From Fomitopsis serialis (lineage: Eukaryota; Basidiomycota; Agaricomycetes; Polyporales; Fomitopsidaceae), in the NCBI RefSeq assembly GCF_022376445.1, contig NW_025955762.1, forward strand, positions 1 through 10,285: a stretch of 10,285 bases of DNA, written 5' to 3'. The notes beneath the pieces were generated by a model. The model searched no databases and was not told the origin of the DNA. It saw only the letters and a program-made list of their open reading frames with translations. Positions within the stretch are counted from its first letter, which is position 1; each line of letters begins with the position of its first letter. The position numbers and the translations under genes are program-made. Below, one piece after another: positions 1-7,455 of this stretch.

Positions 1-369
1 AGCCTCTGCGAGCTGAGGGCACATTGCGGAGGGCTGTGCACCGATGGTGCACACCGGACGAGGGAAGGCAGTGTGTGCCGAGCCCGAGCGCAACGGGTCT
101 GGCCCACTGCCGTGCACCACTGGCGCACACCGGGCCACGGTGCGCCGTAGTGGACAGAGACAACCGATATGCGCGAGCGCATGTTCCGCTGTCGTGCACC
201 CCGCTGTCGTGCACCCCGCTGTCGTGCACCACTGGGGAATGCATAATGAGCAGAAGCGGCCGGTCTGTACTACGTGAGGAGAAGGCCGCGTTGCCGTGCA
301 CCACTGGCGCATGCTCAGAGGAAGGCCCTGGTGTTCAGTGTAATGGCGGACAGACGTGCCTCCGCCGCC
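1..369. repeat. Degenerate left part of a satellite array
   Basis: Copies of a core resembling GTGCACCAYTGGCGCATG occur at 36-52, 112-130, 224-241, 296-312 and are followed by one at 370. Spacing here is irregular (about 70-110 bp), unlike the strict 80/83-bp spacing to the right. The copy at 36-52 is a perfect dyad: 7-bp arms GTGCACC and GGTGCAC around a 3-nt centre. The first bases (AGCCTCTGC) recur at 413, and 26-37 (GCGGAGGGCTGT) recurs at 897-908, so the repeat probably continues left beyond the window. Open frames in this stretch are not believable as genes because they follow the repeat and resemble nothing I know. Confidence 0.75.
186..230. repeat. Three perfect tandem copies of a 15-bp unit
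   Basis: The 15-mer CCGCTGTCGTGCACC occurs three times head to tail at 186-200, 201-215 and 216-230. The last copy runs into ACTGGGGAATGCAT, a variant of the satellite core. It looks like a local expansion of the left half of the core, probably by replication slippage. Confidence 0.9.
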
Positions 370-876
370 GTGCACCATCGGCGCATGATCCATTAGCAGG
401 AGGGCCCAAGACAGCCTCTGCAAAGCACAACGGACATGGCCCCGCCGCCGTGCACCACTGGCGCATGCGGTGTCAATGAGAATTCCAGTGCCCGGTGTAA
501 CTTTTCTGCGCAAGAGACACGGCCCGGCCACCGTGCACCATTGGCGCATGCGGTGTCAATGTGAATTCTGGTGCACTTCATTTTCCGTGCACAAAGACAT
601 GGCCCGGCCGCCGTGCACCATTGGCGCATGCGGTGTCAATGAGAATTCCAGTGCCCGGTGTACTCTTTCTGCGCGAGAGACACGGCCCGGCCACCGTGCA
701 CCACTGGCGCATGCGGTGTCAATGAGAATTCTGGTGCACTGCATTTTCCGTGCACAAAGACACGGCCCGGCCGCCATGCACCACTGGCGCAGGCTTCGCT
801 ATTGTGAATGCCAGTGCCCGGTGTACTCTTTTTGCGCGAGAGACACGGCCCCGCCACCGTGCACCACTGGCGCATA
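370..876. repeat. Satellite array with dimeric A-B higher-order organisation
   Basis: The core GTGCACCAYTGGCGCATG starts at 370, 450, 533, 613, 696, 776 (as ATGCACC) and 859, giving intervals of 80, 83, 80, 83, 80 and 83 bp. The 83-bp monomers (450-532, 613-695, 776-858) share a block with CCAGTGCCCGGTGTA and a GAGACACGGCCC tract. The 80-bp monomers (533-612, 696-775) instead carry TTCTGGTGCACT and TTTTCCGTGCACAAAGACA. Same-type monomers are nearly identical, while A and B differ clearly, so the repeating unit is the 163-bp A+B dimer. The monomer at 370-449 has B length but is diverged. Because 163 is not a multiple of three, the array cannot encode an in-frame repeat protein. The units abut with no variable spacers. 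Confidence 0.92.
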
Positions 877-1234
877 ATTCACTACTGACAGTCGGAGCGG
901 AGGGCTGTCCGTGCATGTCATCCCGTAGATTGTGTGCGTATTCCGTCGTATGCACTACCTTTGTTGTACTTTTCCAGGCTTCCCTGAGGGTTCTAAGACT
1001 CGTAGGCAGATGTTCCGTGCTCAGAAGTGCCGTGAGCATCGTATGCCGTGCGCCAGTGAACTTGAACAGTGTCGATTGCAGTGAGGATGCAAGTTCCGTG
1101 TTTAATGCGCCAAAGATGTGCATTTATTCCATGAGTATATGTACTCCGGTGCACCGTTTCCTGCGCCATGGCCTGTAATTTCTGTGTGTAGGGGACTTTC
1201 CTAGACTTTCCTACGTCCAAAATGTGTCCAATTT
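877..1234. other. Non-genic transition region with decayed satellite cores
   Basis: I see no gene here. Fragments of the satellite core persist in decayed form. On the minus strand 1045-1060 reads as a CACTGGCGCA-type core. Positions 1106-1122 (TGCGCCAAAGATGTGCA) and 1149-1172 (GGTGCACC then TGCGCCATGG) look like the core with altered centres. The region links the satellite to the telomere-like tract at 1235. Confidence 0.5.
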
Positions 1235-1264
1235 CCCCATAACCTAACCCCCTAACCCTAAACC
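1235..1264 (+). repeat. Short degenerate interstitial telomeric tract (CCCTAA type)
   Basis: The plus strand reads as about four successive C-rich units: CCCCATAA, CCTAA, CCCCCTAA and CCCTAAA, then CC. These are variants of CCCTAA, the complement of the TTAGGG telomere repeat common in filamentous fungi. The C-rich strand runs 5'->3' from left to right, which is the polarity a telomere would have if it capped the left end of the sequence that follows. The tract directly abuts the broken 3' end of the copia element and supplies its stop codon (TAG on the minus strand, 1258-1260). It is too short to say whether it was ever a functional telomere. Confidence 0.7.
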
Positions 1265-4200
1265 TCCTTGAACTCCTCCTTAGCTGCAACGGAGCTGGCC
1301 GCGAGTAGGAAGTCGTCGACATGAACGCCGGTGAGCACGGTCCCGTGCTCATTCTTGCGATAGTACACGCAGTACTCGCAGGGCAAGCGGGTAAATCCAA
1401 TGCTCACCATGTGCTCGTTCATGGTATCATTCCAGGTGCGACTGCCCTGCTTCGTGCCATAGATGCCACGTACCAATTCCCAGACGTAGCCTTCCATGCC
1501 CGGCTCCTCGAAACCCTGGGGCTGCTCCATGTAGCAGTACTCGTCCTCGGGGAGGATGCCATACAGGAACGCCGTCTTGACGTCCAGTTGTTCGATCTCC
1601 CAGTCGAGCGCAGCCGCCAGGTGCAAAAGAACGCGGAAAGACTCCATCCGCATAGTCGGCGAGGAGGTGCGATTGTAGTCCTGACCATAAACCTGCTGAA
1701 AGCCCTTAGCCACCCAGCGAGCCTTGAAACGCACTGGTTCCCCCTTCTTGTTCCGCTTCAGACGATATACCGGCTTGCCCTTCATCACTCGGCGACCAGC
1801 CGGCACCTGGGATCGAGGAATGAGTCGATAGACTCCCAAGTCCTTGATCGAAGTCAGCTCATCCTTCAAGGCGGCACGCCATTCATCACGGAACGGAGAC
1901 GCTTCAGCCTCGGCGAAAGAAGATGGATCACCGGGGTACTCGACATTGAGAGGGAGCGTGTCTTCCTTAGCGAGAGCGGCGAGAGCGGACTCAATGTCCG
2001 GGGGAACCTCGAAGGCGGCAGGGACGGAGAACGCTGGAGGGACGACATGTTCGGCGGGTACAGACGTATAGGCGACTGGGGGCTCGGGAGCAGCGACAGG
2101 AGGTACGGGACGAGAAGCAGACGGCACGGGCACAGGAATGGCAGAGGGGGACTGAGGGCGAGAACGGATCTCATCCAGAGCACGTGCGAGACGCGAGGCA
2201 TAAGGCAGTCCTTCGGCCTCCGCCCTCTTCTGAGATGGGAGAGGTATGCGAGATGAGCGGCGAGGGGCAAAGTCGCCGGGAGGTGGCACCGGATCGTCCT
2301 GAGCAAGAGGCAAGGCCGGGGCAGGTGGTGGGTGCGGAGCAAAAACAGACGCCGGCGGAGGAGCCACGGGTGAGCGAGGTCGAGGCGGGAGCAGGTGCTC
2401 ATCATCGACAATCGGAGGCGACGGCGCCGGAATGGCAGGAACAGAGGTGGGCACGGAGACCGGAGGGTTGACGAGCGGTGGAGAATCTGCCTCGTGGGAC
2501 TCAATGAATTGGACATGGTATGAGTCAACAACCTTGTGTAGTTGCCGATGATAGAGCCTGTAAGTCTTTGAGTGCGTCCCATAGCCGATCAGCACACACT
2601 CCACCGAACGCTCGTATATCTTGGGGTTATGGCGGTTTTGGATGAGCACGAAAGCACGGCAACCAATCTCGCGAAGATGCGAGAGGTCCGGCTTCTTGCC
2701 ATACCACGCCTCATAGGGAGTCATCCCCCCCAAAGACCGAGAAGCAGAGCGCACCGACAGATAGTTTGCCGTGACCTGGAACTCGTCCCAACGGTTGGCG
2801 GGTACGTTCGCAGCCAGACGCATAGCCCGCGCACGATCCATGATGGTTCGATGAAGGCGTTCCACCCGGCCGTTCTGAGCGGATGTATGCGGCGCAGTAG
2901 TGCGCCATCGCGTGCCCCGACTCTCGAGGAAGGCCATGCACTCGCGGGATAGGAGCTCGCCGTTGTCGATCTGGATGAAGCCGACTTTGCGACCAGTCTC
3001 GCGTTCTCGGGCAAGAACCCAAGCTTTGAATTGAGGGAACACCGCCTTCGATGGGGTAGGGATCACCCATGAATGAGAAGACTTATCATCCATTATTTTC
3101 AACGAGTACAGGTTGCCCGACGCCGACACAACGTCAGCCGGCCCCGCCAAATCTACGAACACGATATCCAGGATTTTCTCTGCCTTTTCCCCCACCCGCA
3201 CCTTAGGAACCGCGCTTCTCGTCTGCTTGCCGAGAATGCAGTGTTCACATTTTGATGGTGCGAGGGAGAGGGAGATGGGCATACCTTGGACGGCGTTGGA
3301 ACGCGCCATGTCATAGATCGTGCGATGGTTGACATGGCCTAGACGGCGATGCCAGGTGTCGATCGTAGGCTGACGACCCGCAAAGAAGGCATGCTCAGTT
3401 GAAGGTGACGCGCCATCGAGGGAGTAGAGACGACGCGCAGTGAGCGTGCCAGAAGCGACTAGGGCCCCGCCCGGCTTGGTGATGCGGACCGAGTTGCCAT
3501 CGAAGAGCACCTTGTAGCGCGACGAGGAGCGGCACAGAGCCGAGATACTTATGAGACGAACGGCAGCCTGAGGGACGTAGAGAACGTCGTCGAGTACCAG
3601 AGACGCGCCGCGTCCAAGATGCAGACGCACTTTGCCGACGCCATAGGCATAGATGACGGAGCCGTTAACGCCCCGAATCCCACGCGCAGCGATCGGGCGG
3701 AGGTCATGGAAGTCGTCTTTCCGGGGCGAGAGATGAGTGGAGGCCCCAGAGTCGAATACGAAAGGCTCCGAGCCTGCGGCAGGGAGACGACGAGCGGAGA
3801 CGGGCACCGGAGCTACAGAGTATGCCAGTGGGTCGAGAGACTCGCGAGTGTTCGTGCCCCAGTTGAGCGAAACAGTGTCGACGTCAGTGACAGAAACCAG
3901 AGCGGTGTACTCAGCAGCGTCGGCCGGAGACGTCACAGAAGCGAGCCACTCAGGGGTAGCATCCGTCGCCAAGCCAGCGAAGTCAGAAGTAGACGCAGTG
4001 GGGGAGGCAACACCAGAGTTGTCGGTCGTCGTAGTGAGGAAGTAGGCGTGACCGGTCTCTGGGTCAACGACACGAATCTGACGACCCTGCGCCGGAGGAT
4101 CAGACGCGACAGCGGCCGTCTCCCTACCCTTGCGAGCCTTCTTCTTGTTGGCAAGGATCTCCTCGCGGCGGCCTTCCATCCCTCCACCAGGCGCCCAGCA

Positions 4201-5067
4201 TTCGGCCGTGGTATGACCGCTCGGGCGTGGGCAGCGGGAGTTGGTGCACGTCTTCGAAGACCGACCCGCCTTAGCGGCGACAAGCACGTCGACATTAGAC
4301 GCCTTGCCACCACGGTTATCGACCAACTGCTGCTCCATGTCGAGACGATGGATGATGTTGACGGAGGTGTACGAAGTGCCCGAGGTTGCCGAGGCCGAGA
4401 GCGAAGAGCCGACCTGAGACTGCAGGTTCTGCAGTTCGCCATCCATCGCATTCATCATGATTATAGTTTGCAGGACGTCCAAGGTTGGTATGCCGATGTT
4501 GAAAACGCGTTCGCATCCTTCCTGGATCCGCATGGAGGTCACGGAGTAGCGCTCGACTGCGCTCGAGTATCGAATGGCAAAGAGTTCGTGGAAGAGACGC
4601 GCCTGGGCATATGCGCCCGGGTCCTTCTCGTGACGACCGCAGAGGGCAACCCACAGCTCGCGTGCGCGAGTGTACTTGGCCATGAAGCTTTGCTCTTCCT
4701 TCGCAGCCTTCGTTCCCAAAAAGGCGATGACGATCTGCTCGTTCATCTGGAAATTTTCGAGGGACGTGGGGTCAACTTCGCCATCGGGCTCCACGACGGT
4801 GCCGGCGAGGTAGGGCCACATCCGGCACATAGTGAGATGTTGGCGCACGTACGTCTTCCATTCGAACCAATTGCTCAGGGCGCGGTCGAGTATGATGCCT
4901 CCACTGTACAACGAGGACGGGAGGTTGATCGGCTCAACCTTCTTCGACGTCGCCGAGGACATGGTCACCGCCGGAGATAACGTTTTGGACTCAGGAGCAG
5001 TGTCGAAGCGAAGAGATCGCGGCGTCGCCTTGGGCGCCTTCGGGCTGGAAGTCGGGGATCCGGTCAT
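1258..5067 (-). CDS. Copia Gag-Pol polyprotein, C-terminally truncated
   Basis: This is a 1,269-residue open frame. The ATG at 5067 is the first in the frame, has A at -3, and lies 123 bp after the primer-binding site. Numbering from it: Gag spans about 1-320 with a variant zinc knuckle C274-X4-C279-X5-H285-X4-C290 followed by a GGG motif. The aspartic protease motif DSGA is at 439-442. The GAG-pre-integrase zinc finger is H573-X4-H578-X28-C607-X2-C610. The integrase triad is D639, D701 and E736. A proline-rich linker covers about 861-1025. The RVT_2 reverse transcriptase starts near 1062, with D1162 in QLDVKTAFLYG and D1251-D1252 in VHVDD. Known copia polyproteins continue with the rest of RT and an RNase H; here the chain ends at EEFKEV and a stop in the telomere-like tract. 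Gag would package the RNA, protease cleave the polyprotein, integrase insert the cDNA and RT copy it. Without a complete RT or RNase H this copy is non-autonomous. Confidence 0.93.
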   Translation of the reverse strand: MTGSPTSSPKAPKATPRSLRFDTAPESKTLSPAVTMSSATSKKVEPINLPSSLYSGGIILDRALSNWFEWKTYVRQHLTMCRMWPYLAGTVVEPDGEVDPTSLENFQMNEQIVIAFLGTKAAKEEQSFMAKYTRARELWVALCGRHEKDPGAYAQARLFHELFAIRYSSAVERYSVTSMRIQEGCERVFNIGIPTLDVLQTIIMMNAMDGELQNLQSQVGSSLSASATSGTSYTSVNIIHRLDMEQQLVDNRGGKASNVDVLVAAKAGRSSKTCTNSRCPRPSGHTTAECWAPGGGMEGRREEILANKKKARKGRETAAVASDPPAQGRQIRVVDPETGHAYFLTTTTDNSGVASPTASTSDFAGLATDATPEWLASVTSPADAAEYTALVSVTDVDTVSLNWGTNTRESLDPLAYSVAPVPVSARRLPAAGSEPFVFDSGASTHLSPRKDDFHDLRPIAARGIRGVNGSVIYAYGVGKVRLHLGRGASLVLDDVLYVPQAAVRLISISALCRSSSRYKVLFDGNSVRITKPGGALVASGTLTARRLYSLDGASPSTEHAFFAGRQPTIDTWHRRLGHVNHRTIYDMARSNAVQGMPISLSLAPSKCEHCILGKQTRSAVPKVRVGEKAEKILDIVFVDLAGPADVVSASGNLYSLKIMDDKSSHSWVIPTPSKAVFPQFKAWVLARERETGRKVGFIQIDNGELLSRECMAFLESRGTRWRTTAPHTSAQNGRVERLHRTIMDRARAMRLAANVPANRWDEFQVTANYLSVRSASRSLGGMTPYEAWYGKKPDLSHLREIGCRAFVLIQNRHNPKIYERSVECVLIGYGTHSKTYRLYHRQLHKVVDSYHVQFIESHEADSPPLVNPPVSVPTSVPAIPAPSPPIVDDEHLLPPRPRSPVAPPPASVFAPHPPPAPALPLAQDDPVPPPGDFAPRRSSRIPLPSQKRAEAEGLPYASRLARALDEIRSRPQSPSAIPVPVPSASRPVPPVAAPEPPVAYTSVPAEHVVPPAFSVPAAFEVPPDIESALAALAKEDTLPLNVEYPGDPSSFAEAEASPFRDEWRAALKDELTSIKDLGVYRLIPRSQVPAGRRVMKGKPVYRLKRNKKGEPVRFKARWVAKGFQQVYGQDYNRTSSPTMRMESFRVLLHLAAALDWEIEQLDVKTAFLYGILPEDEYCYMEQPQGFEEPGMEGYVWELVRGIYGTKQGSRTWNDTMNEHMVSIGFTRLPCEYCVYYRKNEHGTVLTGVHVDDFLLAASSVAAKEEFKEV

Positions 5068-5190
5068 CGTCCCGGGAGGGTGACTATATGCGGGTGAATG
5101 TGCTCTTGTGTGGGCACAGTGATGTTGTACCAGAGTCTGAAAGGCCAACGAGAGCTTCGGGTATGCGAGCGGGTTCAAAAACACCGCCCG

Positions 5191-5202
5191 GGGCTCATAA
5201 CC
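5191..5202 (-). other. Primer-binding site for a half-tRNA initiator-Met primer
   Basis: The plus strand reads GGGCTCATAACC, the sequence of the anticodon arm of eukaryotic initiator tRNA-Met (CAT anticodon with A37 and A38). The minus-strand element RNA is therefore complementary to an internal part of that tRNA, not to its 3' CCA end. Drosophila copia and yeast Ty5 are known to prime from a tRNA-iMet cleaved in the anticodon arm, and I infer the same here. The site sits directly against the TG at 5203 that marks the LTR edge, as expected for a primer-binding site. Confidence 0.75.
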
Positions 5203-5357
5203 TGTAGAAGCTGTACAGTGGTCAGACACTCAGTCGTGGTAGTATATCGACTCGTATTAGGTTACCTGTACAGTGGTCAGACACTATACAGGCATTAGTG
5301 ACTATCATACTCGTATCGTAGATGACGGCTTACCTCAGTCGTGGTAGTATATCGACT
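5203..5357 (-). repeat. 5' LTR of the copia element (outer boundary uncertain)
   Basis: The inner edge is placed at the TG (5203-5204) next to the primer-binding site; read on the minus strand the LTR ends in ...CA. The region contains two copies of a 20-bp repeat, CTGTACAGTGGTCAGACACT (5211-5230 and 5266-5285), and two of a 22-bp repeat containing GTGGTAGTATATCGAC (5231-5252 and 5336-5357). The second repeat reads GTCGATATACTAC on the minus strand and holds a TATA-like core, so each copy could be a promoter for leftward transcription. Repeats in this position are typical of U3. The right limit given is the end of the last repeat; the true LTR could be shorter (for example ending in TACA at 5290) or longer. 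Confidence 0.5.
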
Positions 5358-5386
5358 GAGGAAAGAGAGAGGGGAAAGGGAGAGAA
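5358..5386. repeat. 29-nt uninterrupted purine tract
   Basis: Every base from 5358 to 5386 is A or G on the plus strand, starting immediately after the last LTR repeat. On the minus strand it is a pyrimidine tract upstream of the TATA-like sequence. It may be part of the LTR U3 or of flanking host DNA; the sequence does not decide. Confidence 0.6.
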
Positions 5387-7455
5387 CGCGAACCACCCCC
5401 GGCGGTACGTCACGTGCCCGGTGGCTGGAGATCGAGATCGCGACGCGACTTCAACATCGAGAGGGTGGTCTCGACAAACTGTCACGGGCAAGGTCGAGCG
5501 TCAGGCGTCGGCGGGGACCTCGGACGAGTAGCCAGAGAATGGGTGCGATAGAATAGAATGGTCGTAGGGTATGCGATGTAAAGTAGACCGAGACGGGCGT
5601 TGTCGAGACGAAGAGACGACGCGCGAGCGCGTCGCTTGATAACGTCGGCCAGCGAGGCACAAGGAGAAAGGGGCAAGCCCCGAAATGGTAAGTAATGAAG
5701 GCACAGGTGCGTCAAAACCTGCCAAACGGCGAGGAAAGCTACCGGCCCGACTACGCTACGCACGGACCAAGGCACGCGTCGTACTCTCGACGGCCTTGAC
5801 CATCACGTTAATGGCGTAGAGATTGAGGAATTGAGGGGAGCAGGCGGGACAGAGAGGTCATCGGGCAACCATACCGGCAGCATCCGCAGGGCGGGGCTGC
5901 GATGATCGTCAGCGAGTAGCGAATGCAAGATCATTCAGGTCTGACAAGCACTAAACATGCCAGTATACACTCTCCTCTACTCCCTCATTCTGATGTACAC
6001 GTCGTCCCTGGGGACATGCAGTCTCCATCATTTGTTACAACGAGAGCGAGATCATGTTGGGTAGGAACCGCCCGCAAGGCCGTGGACGCTCTTGGAAACC
6101 GCAGGAATGACCAGACAGTACTCCTGGACGCGAGTATGGTCCGACATACCGCTGGTACATTCCTTCGTCACGGCCCTGCGTCTAGACCACTGACACTGAT
6201 CGCGCGCGTGTCAGTGTTGGGTTTTACGGCTTCGCGGGATCCGTCGAGGCGGTGGAGCAGGCCAGAGCGGACGGAGAGGACGAGGCTGGCGAGATACATA
6301 CACGCACAATACGGAGTTTGGACCGCGGGTCGATCATCGTAGATCGACGGAAGGATCGAGACTTGGACCGCTCGCCTTTCCAAGAGGGCGAGACGATACG
6401 GCGGGTGTAGACGGCAAGGCCAAATGAGAGTCGTGTGCTCCATGCTTTGGGGACACAGTGTACAGAGATCGACAATGATAATTCGAGGGACGTACGCGTT
6501 CGGAAGACATGCGCCCGTGGTGTGCCCGCAAGTCCACGACGTGAGTGATACAGCGTACACCGACGGTTACGCGCGGTGAAACAGCCCTGCTGTGGCGCCG
6601 CATCTGTGGAGATACGAGCGTAAGTGTATGGAAGATGCACAGGGACGTACGCGGGGATGGCGATGCGCCCACGAGTGGAGACTGGCGCACCGTACCTTCT
6701 GTGGCGCCGTCGGTGTGGGAGAAGGGCCTGAGGTGCGTGCGGGATGTGACTGAGAGGTGGGCAGGCGGGGGCCCAGAGAGATGGCCGTCTCGAAGCCTAA
6801 AAGCGAGGACGGCGTGCGTGAACGAGGCCGGGTCGGCCGGGTCGTCCAGTCAACCAGGCGGAGTCTGCAGGGGTGCGGACGACGGAGGTGGTGTTGGGGA
6901 GGTGCAGGCAGCGTCGAAGGGGAGCCGTGTCGTAAGCGGGGCAGGGCAGCTTCTCAGGCGGATACACGGACACGCTGGGGACAGCGAGCCAGAGCGTGCG
7001 GCGGTCGCGCAGGCAAGGACTCGCCGAGGACAGCGAGGGCGACGTTGGGAGAGCACATGACTGGGAGGGAGGAGGGCGTCAAGAAAAGCGAGCGTGGTCA
7101 CTGCCTTGGCTGTCATCTTGGTGGTTGTTCTCGCCGTCCTTGTCGTTGCCGCCGTCGCGCGCTGCCCCGCCATTCCTTTCGTCACCCAGTTGGCCAGCCT
7201 GCGAGCCAGAGCGTGGCCAGCGACCAAGCCGCCGAGCGAGCTTGTCACCGCAACGCAGTCGCAGTTGCACCGCAGGGAGGAGCGTGGCGGTGAGTGTGCT
7301 GCCTGTTTGGGAGTAGCGCGCATGTTCATCCGCGTGCCCTCGCGACCTTTTTCTCTCCCGTCTCCTGCCTTCACGACCTCGTCCACGACCGCCTCGTCCC
7401 CGCCGTCTGCGCGCACAGCGATACCCTGTCTGTCGTCCACAGTCAGCGCAGCACC
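5387..7455. other. Gene-poor interval between retrotransposon and CHS7
   Basis: I find no gene I can support in this 2-kb stretch. Several open frames of 60-170 codons exist on both strands (for example 5923-6342 and 6545-7060 plus, 6168-6560 minus). None shows a recognisable motif, and GC-rich DNA gives long chance frames. Visible features are a perfect 8-bp hairpin CGACGCGC/GCGCGTCG at 5617-5634, a perfect 9-bp hairpin CACTGACAC/GTGTCAGTG at 6188-6216, and a strand-composition change. About 6750-7090 is G- and purine-rich on the plus strand, and from about 7095 it becomes pyrimidine-rich toward the CHS7 start. The last few hundred bases should contain the CHS7 promoter and 5' UTR. Confidence 0.5.
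7346..7359 (+). promoter_or_regulatory. Pyrimidine tract upstream of the CHS7 start
   Basis: A 14-nt run of C and T (CCTTTTTCTCTCCC) lies about 97 nt before the ATG at 7456, within a broader CT-rich stretch. CT-rich blocks on the coding strand just before transcription starts are common in filamentous fungi. No TATA box is evident. The role is inferred from position and composition only. Confidence 0.3.

Larger units (their letters stand above)
1258..5357 (-). mobile_element. Ty1/copia LTR retrotransposon, 3' truncated in RT
   Basis: The element reads right to left: 5' LTR (inner edge at 5203), primer-binding site (5191-5202), leader, then one Gag-Pol frame (ATG at 5067). Integrase precedes reverse transcriptase, the domain order that separates Ty1/copia from Ty3/mdg4-type elements. 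The coding part breaks off around 1261-1264, just past the RT active site, in a telomere-like tract. The C-terminal part of RT, RNase H, polypurine tract and 3' LTR are absent, so this copy cannot transpose by itself. The frame shows no internal stop or frameshift over about 3.8 kb, which suggests insertion and truncation were recent. The outer edge of the 5' LTR is uncertain because there is no second LTR for comparison. Confidence 0.9.

Noticed and set aside
370..876. CRISPR-like look of regularly spaced repeats
   Set aside because: The intervals between cores are themselves repeated, not unique spacers, and the context is eukaryotic.
24..877. Open frames of 70-150 codons on both strands in the satellite
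   Set aside because: They follow the repeat structure, overlap each other on both strands, shift frame from unit to unit (163 bp is not divisible by three) and have no known domain.
1321..2256. Plus-strand frame of 311 codons
   Set aside because: Antisense shadow of the copia RT and linker region.
3619..4980. Long plus-strand frame of 453 codons
   Set aside because: It is exactly antisense to the copia Gag, protease and pre-integrase region, whose minus-strand frame carries recognisable motifs.
5171..5202. tRNA-like pieces (GGGTTCAAAA and GGGCTCATAACC) suggesting a tRNA gene
   Set aside because: The order is wrong for a tRNA (B-box-like piece before the anticodon arm on this strand) and no acceptor stem can be formed; the second piece is better explained as the retroelement primer-binding site.
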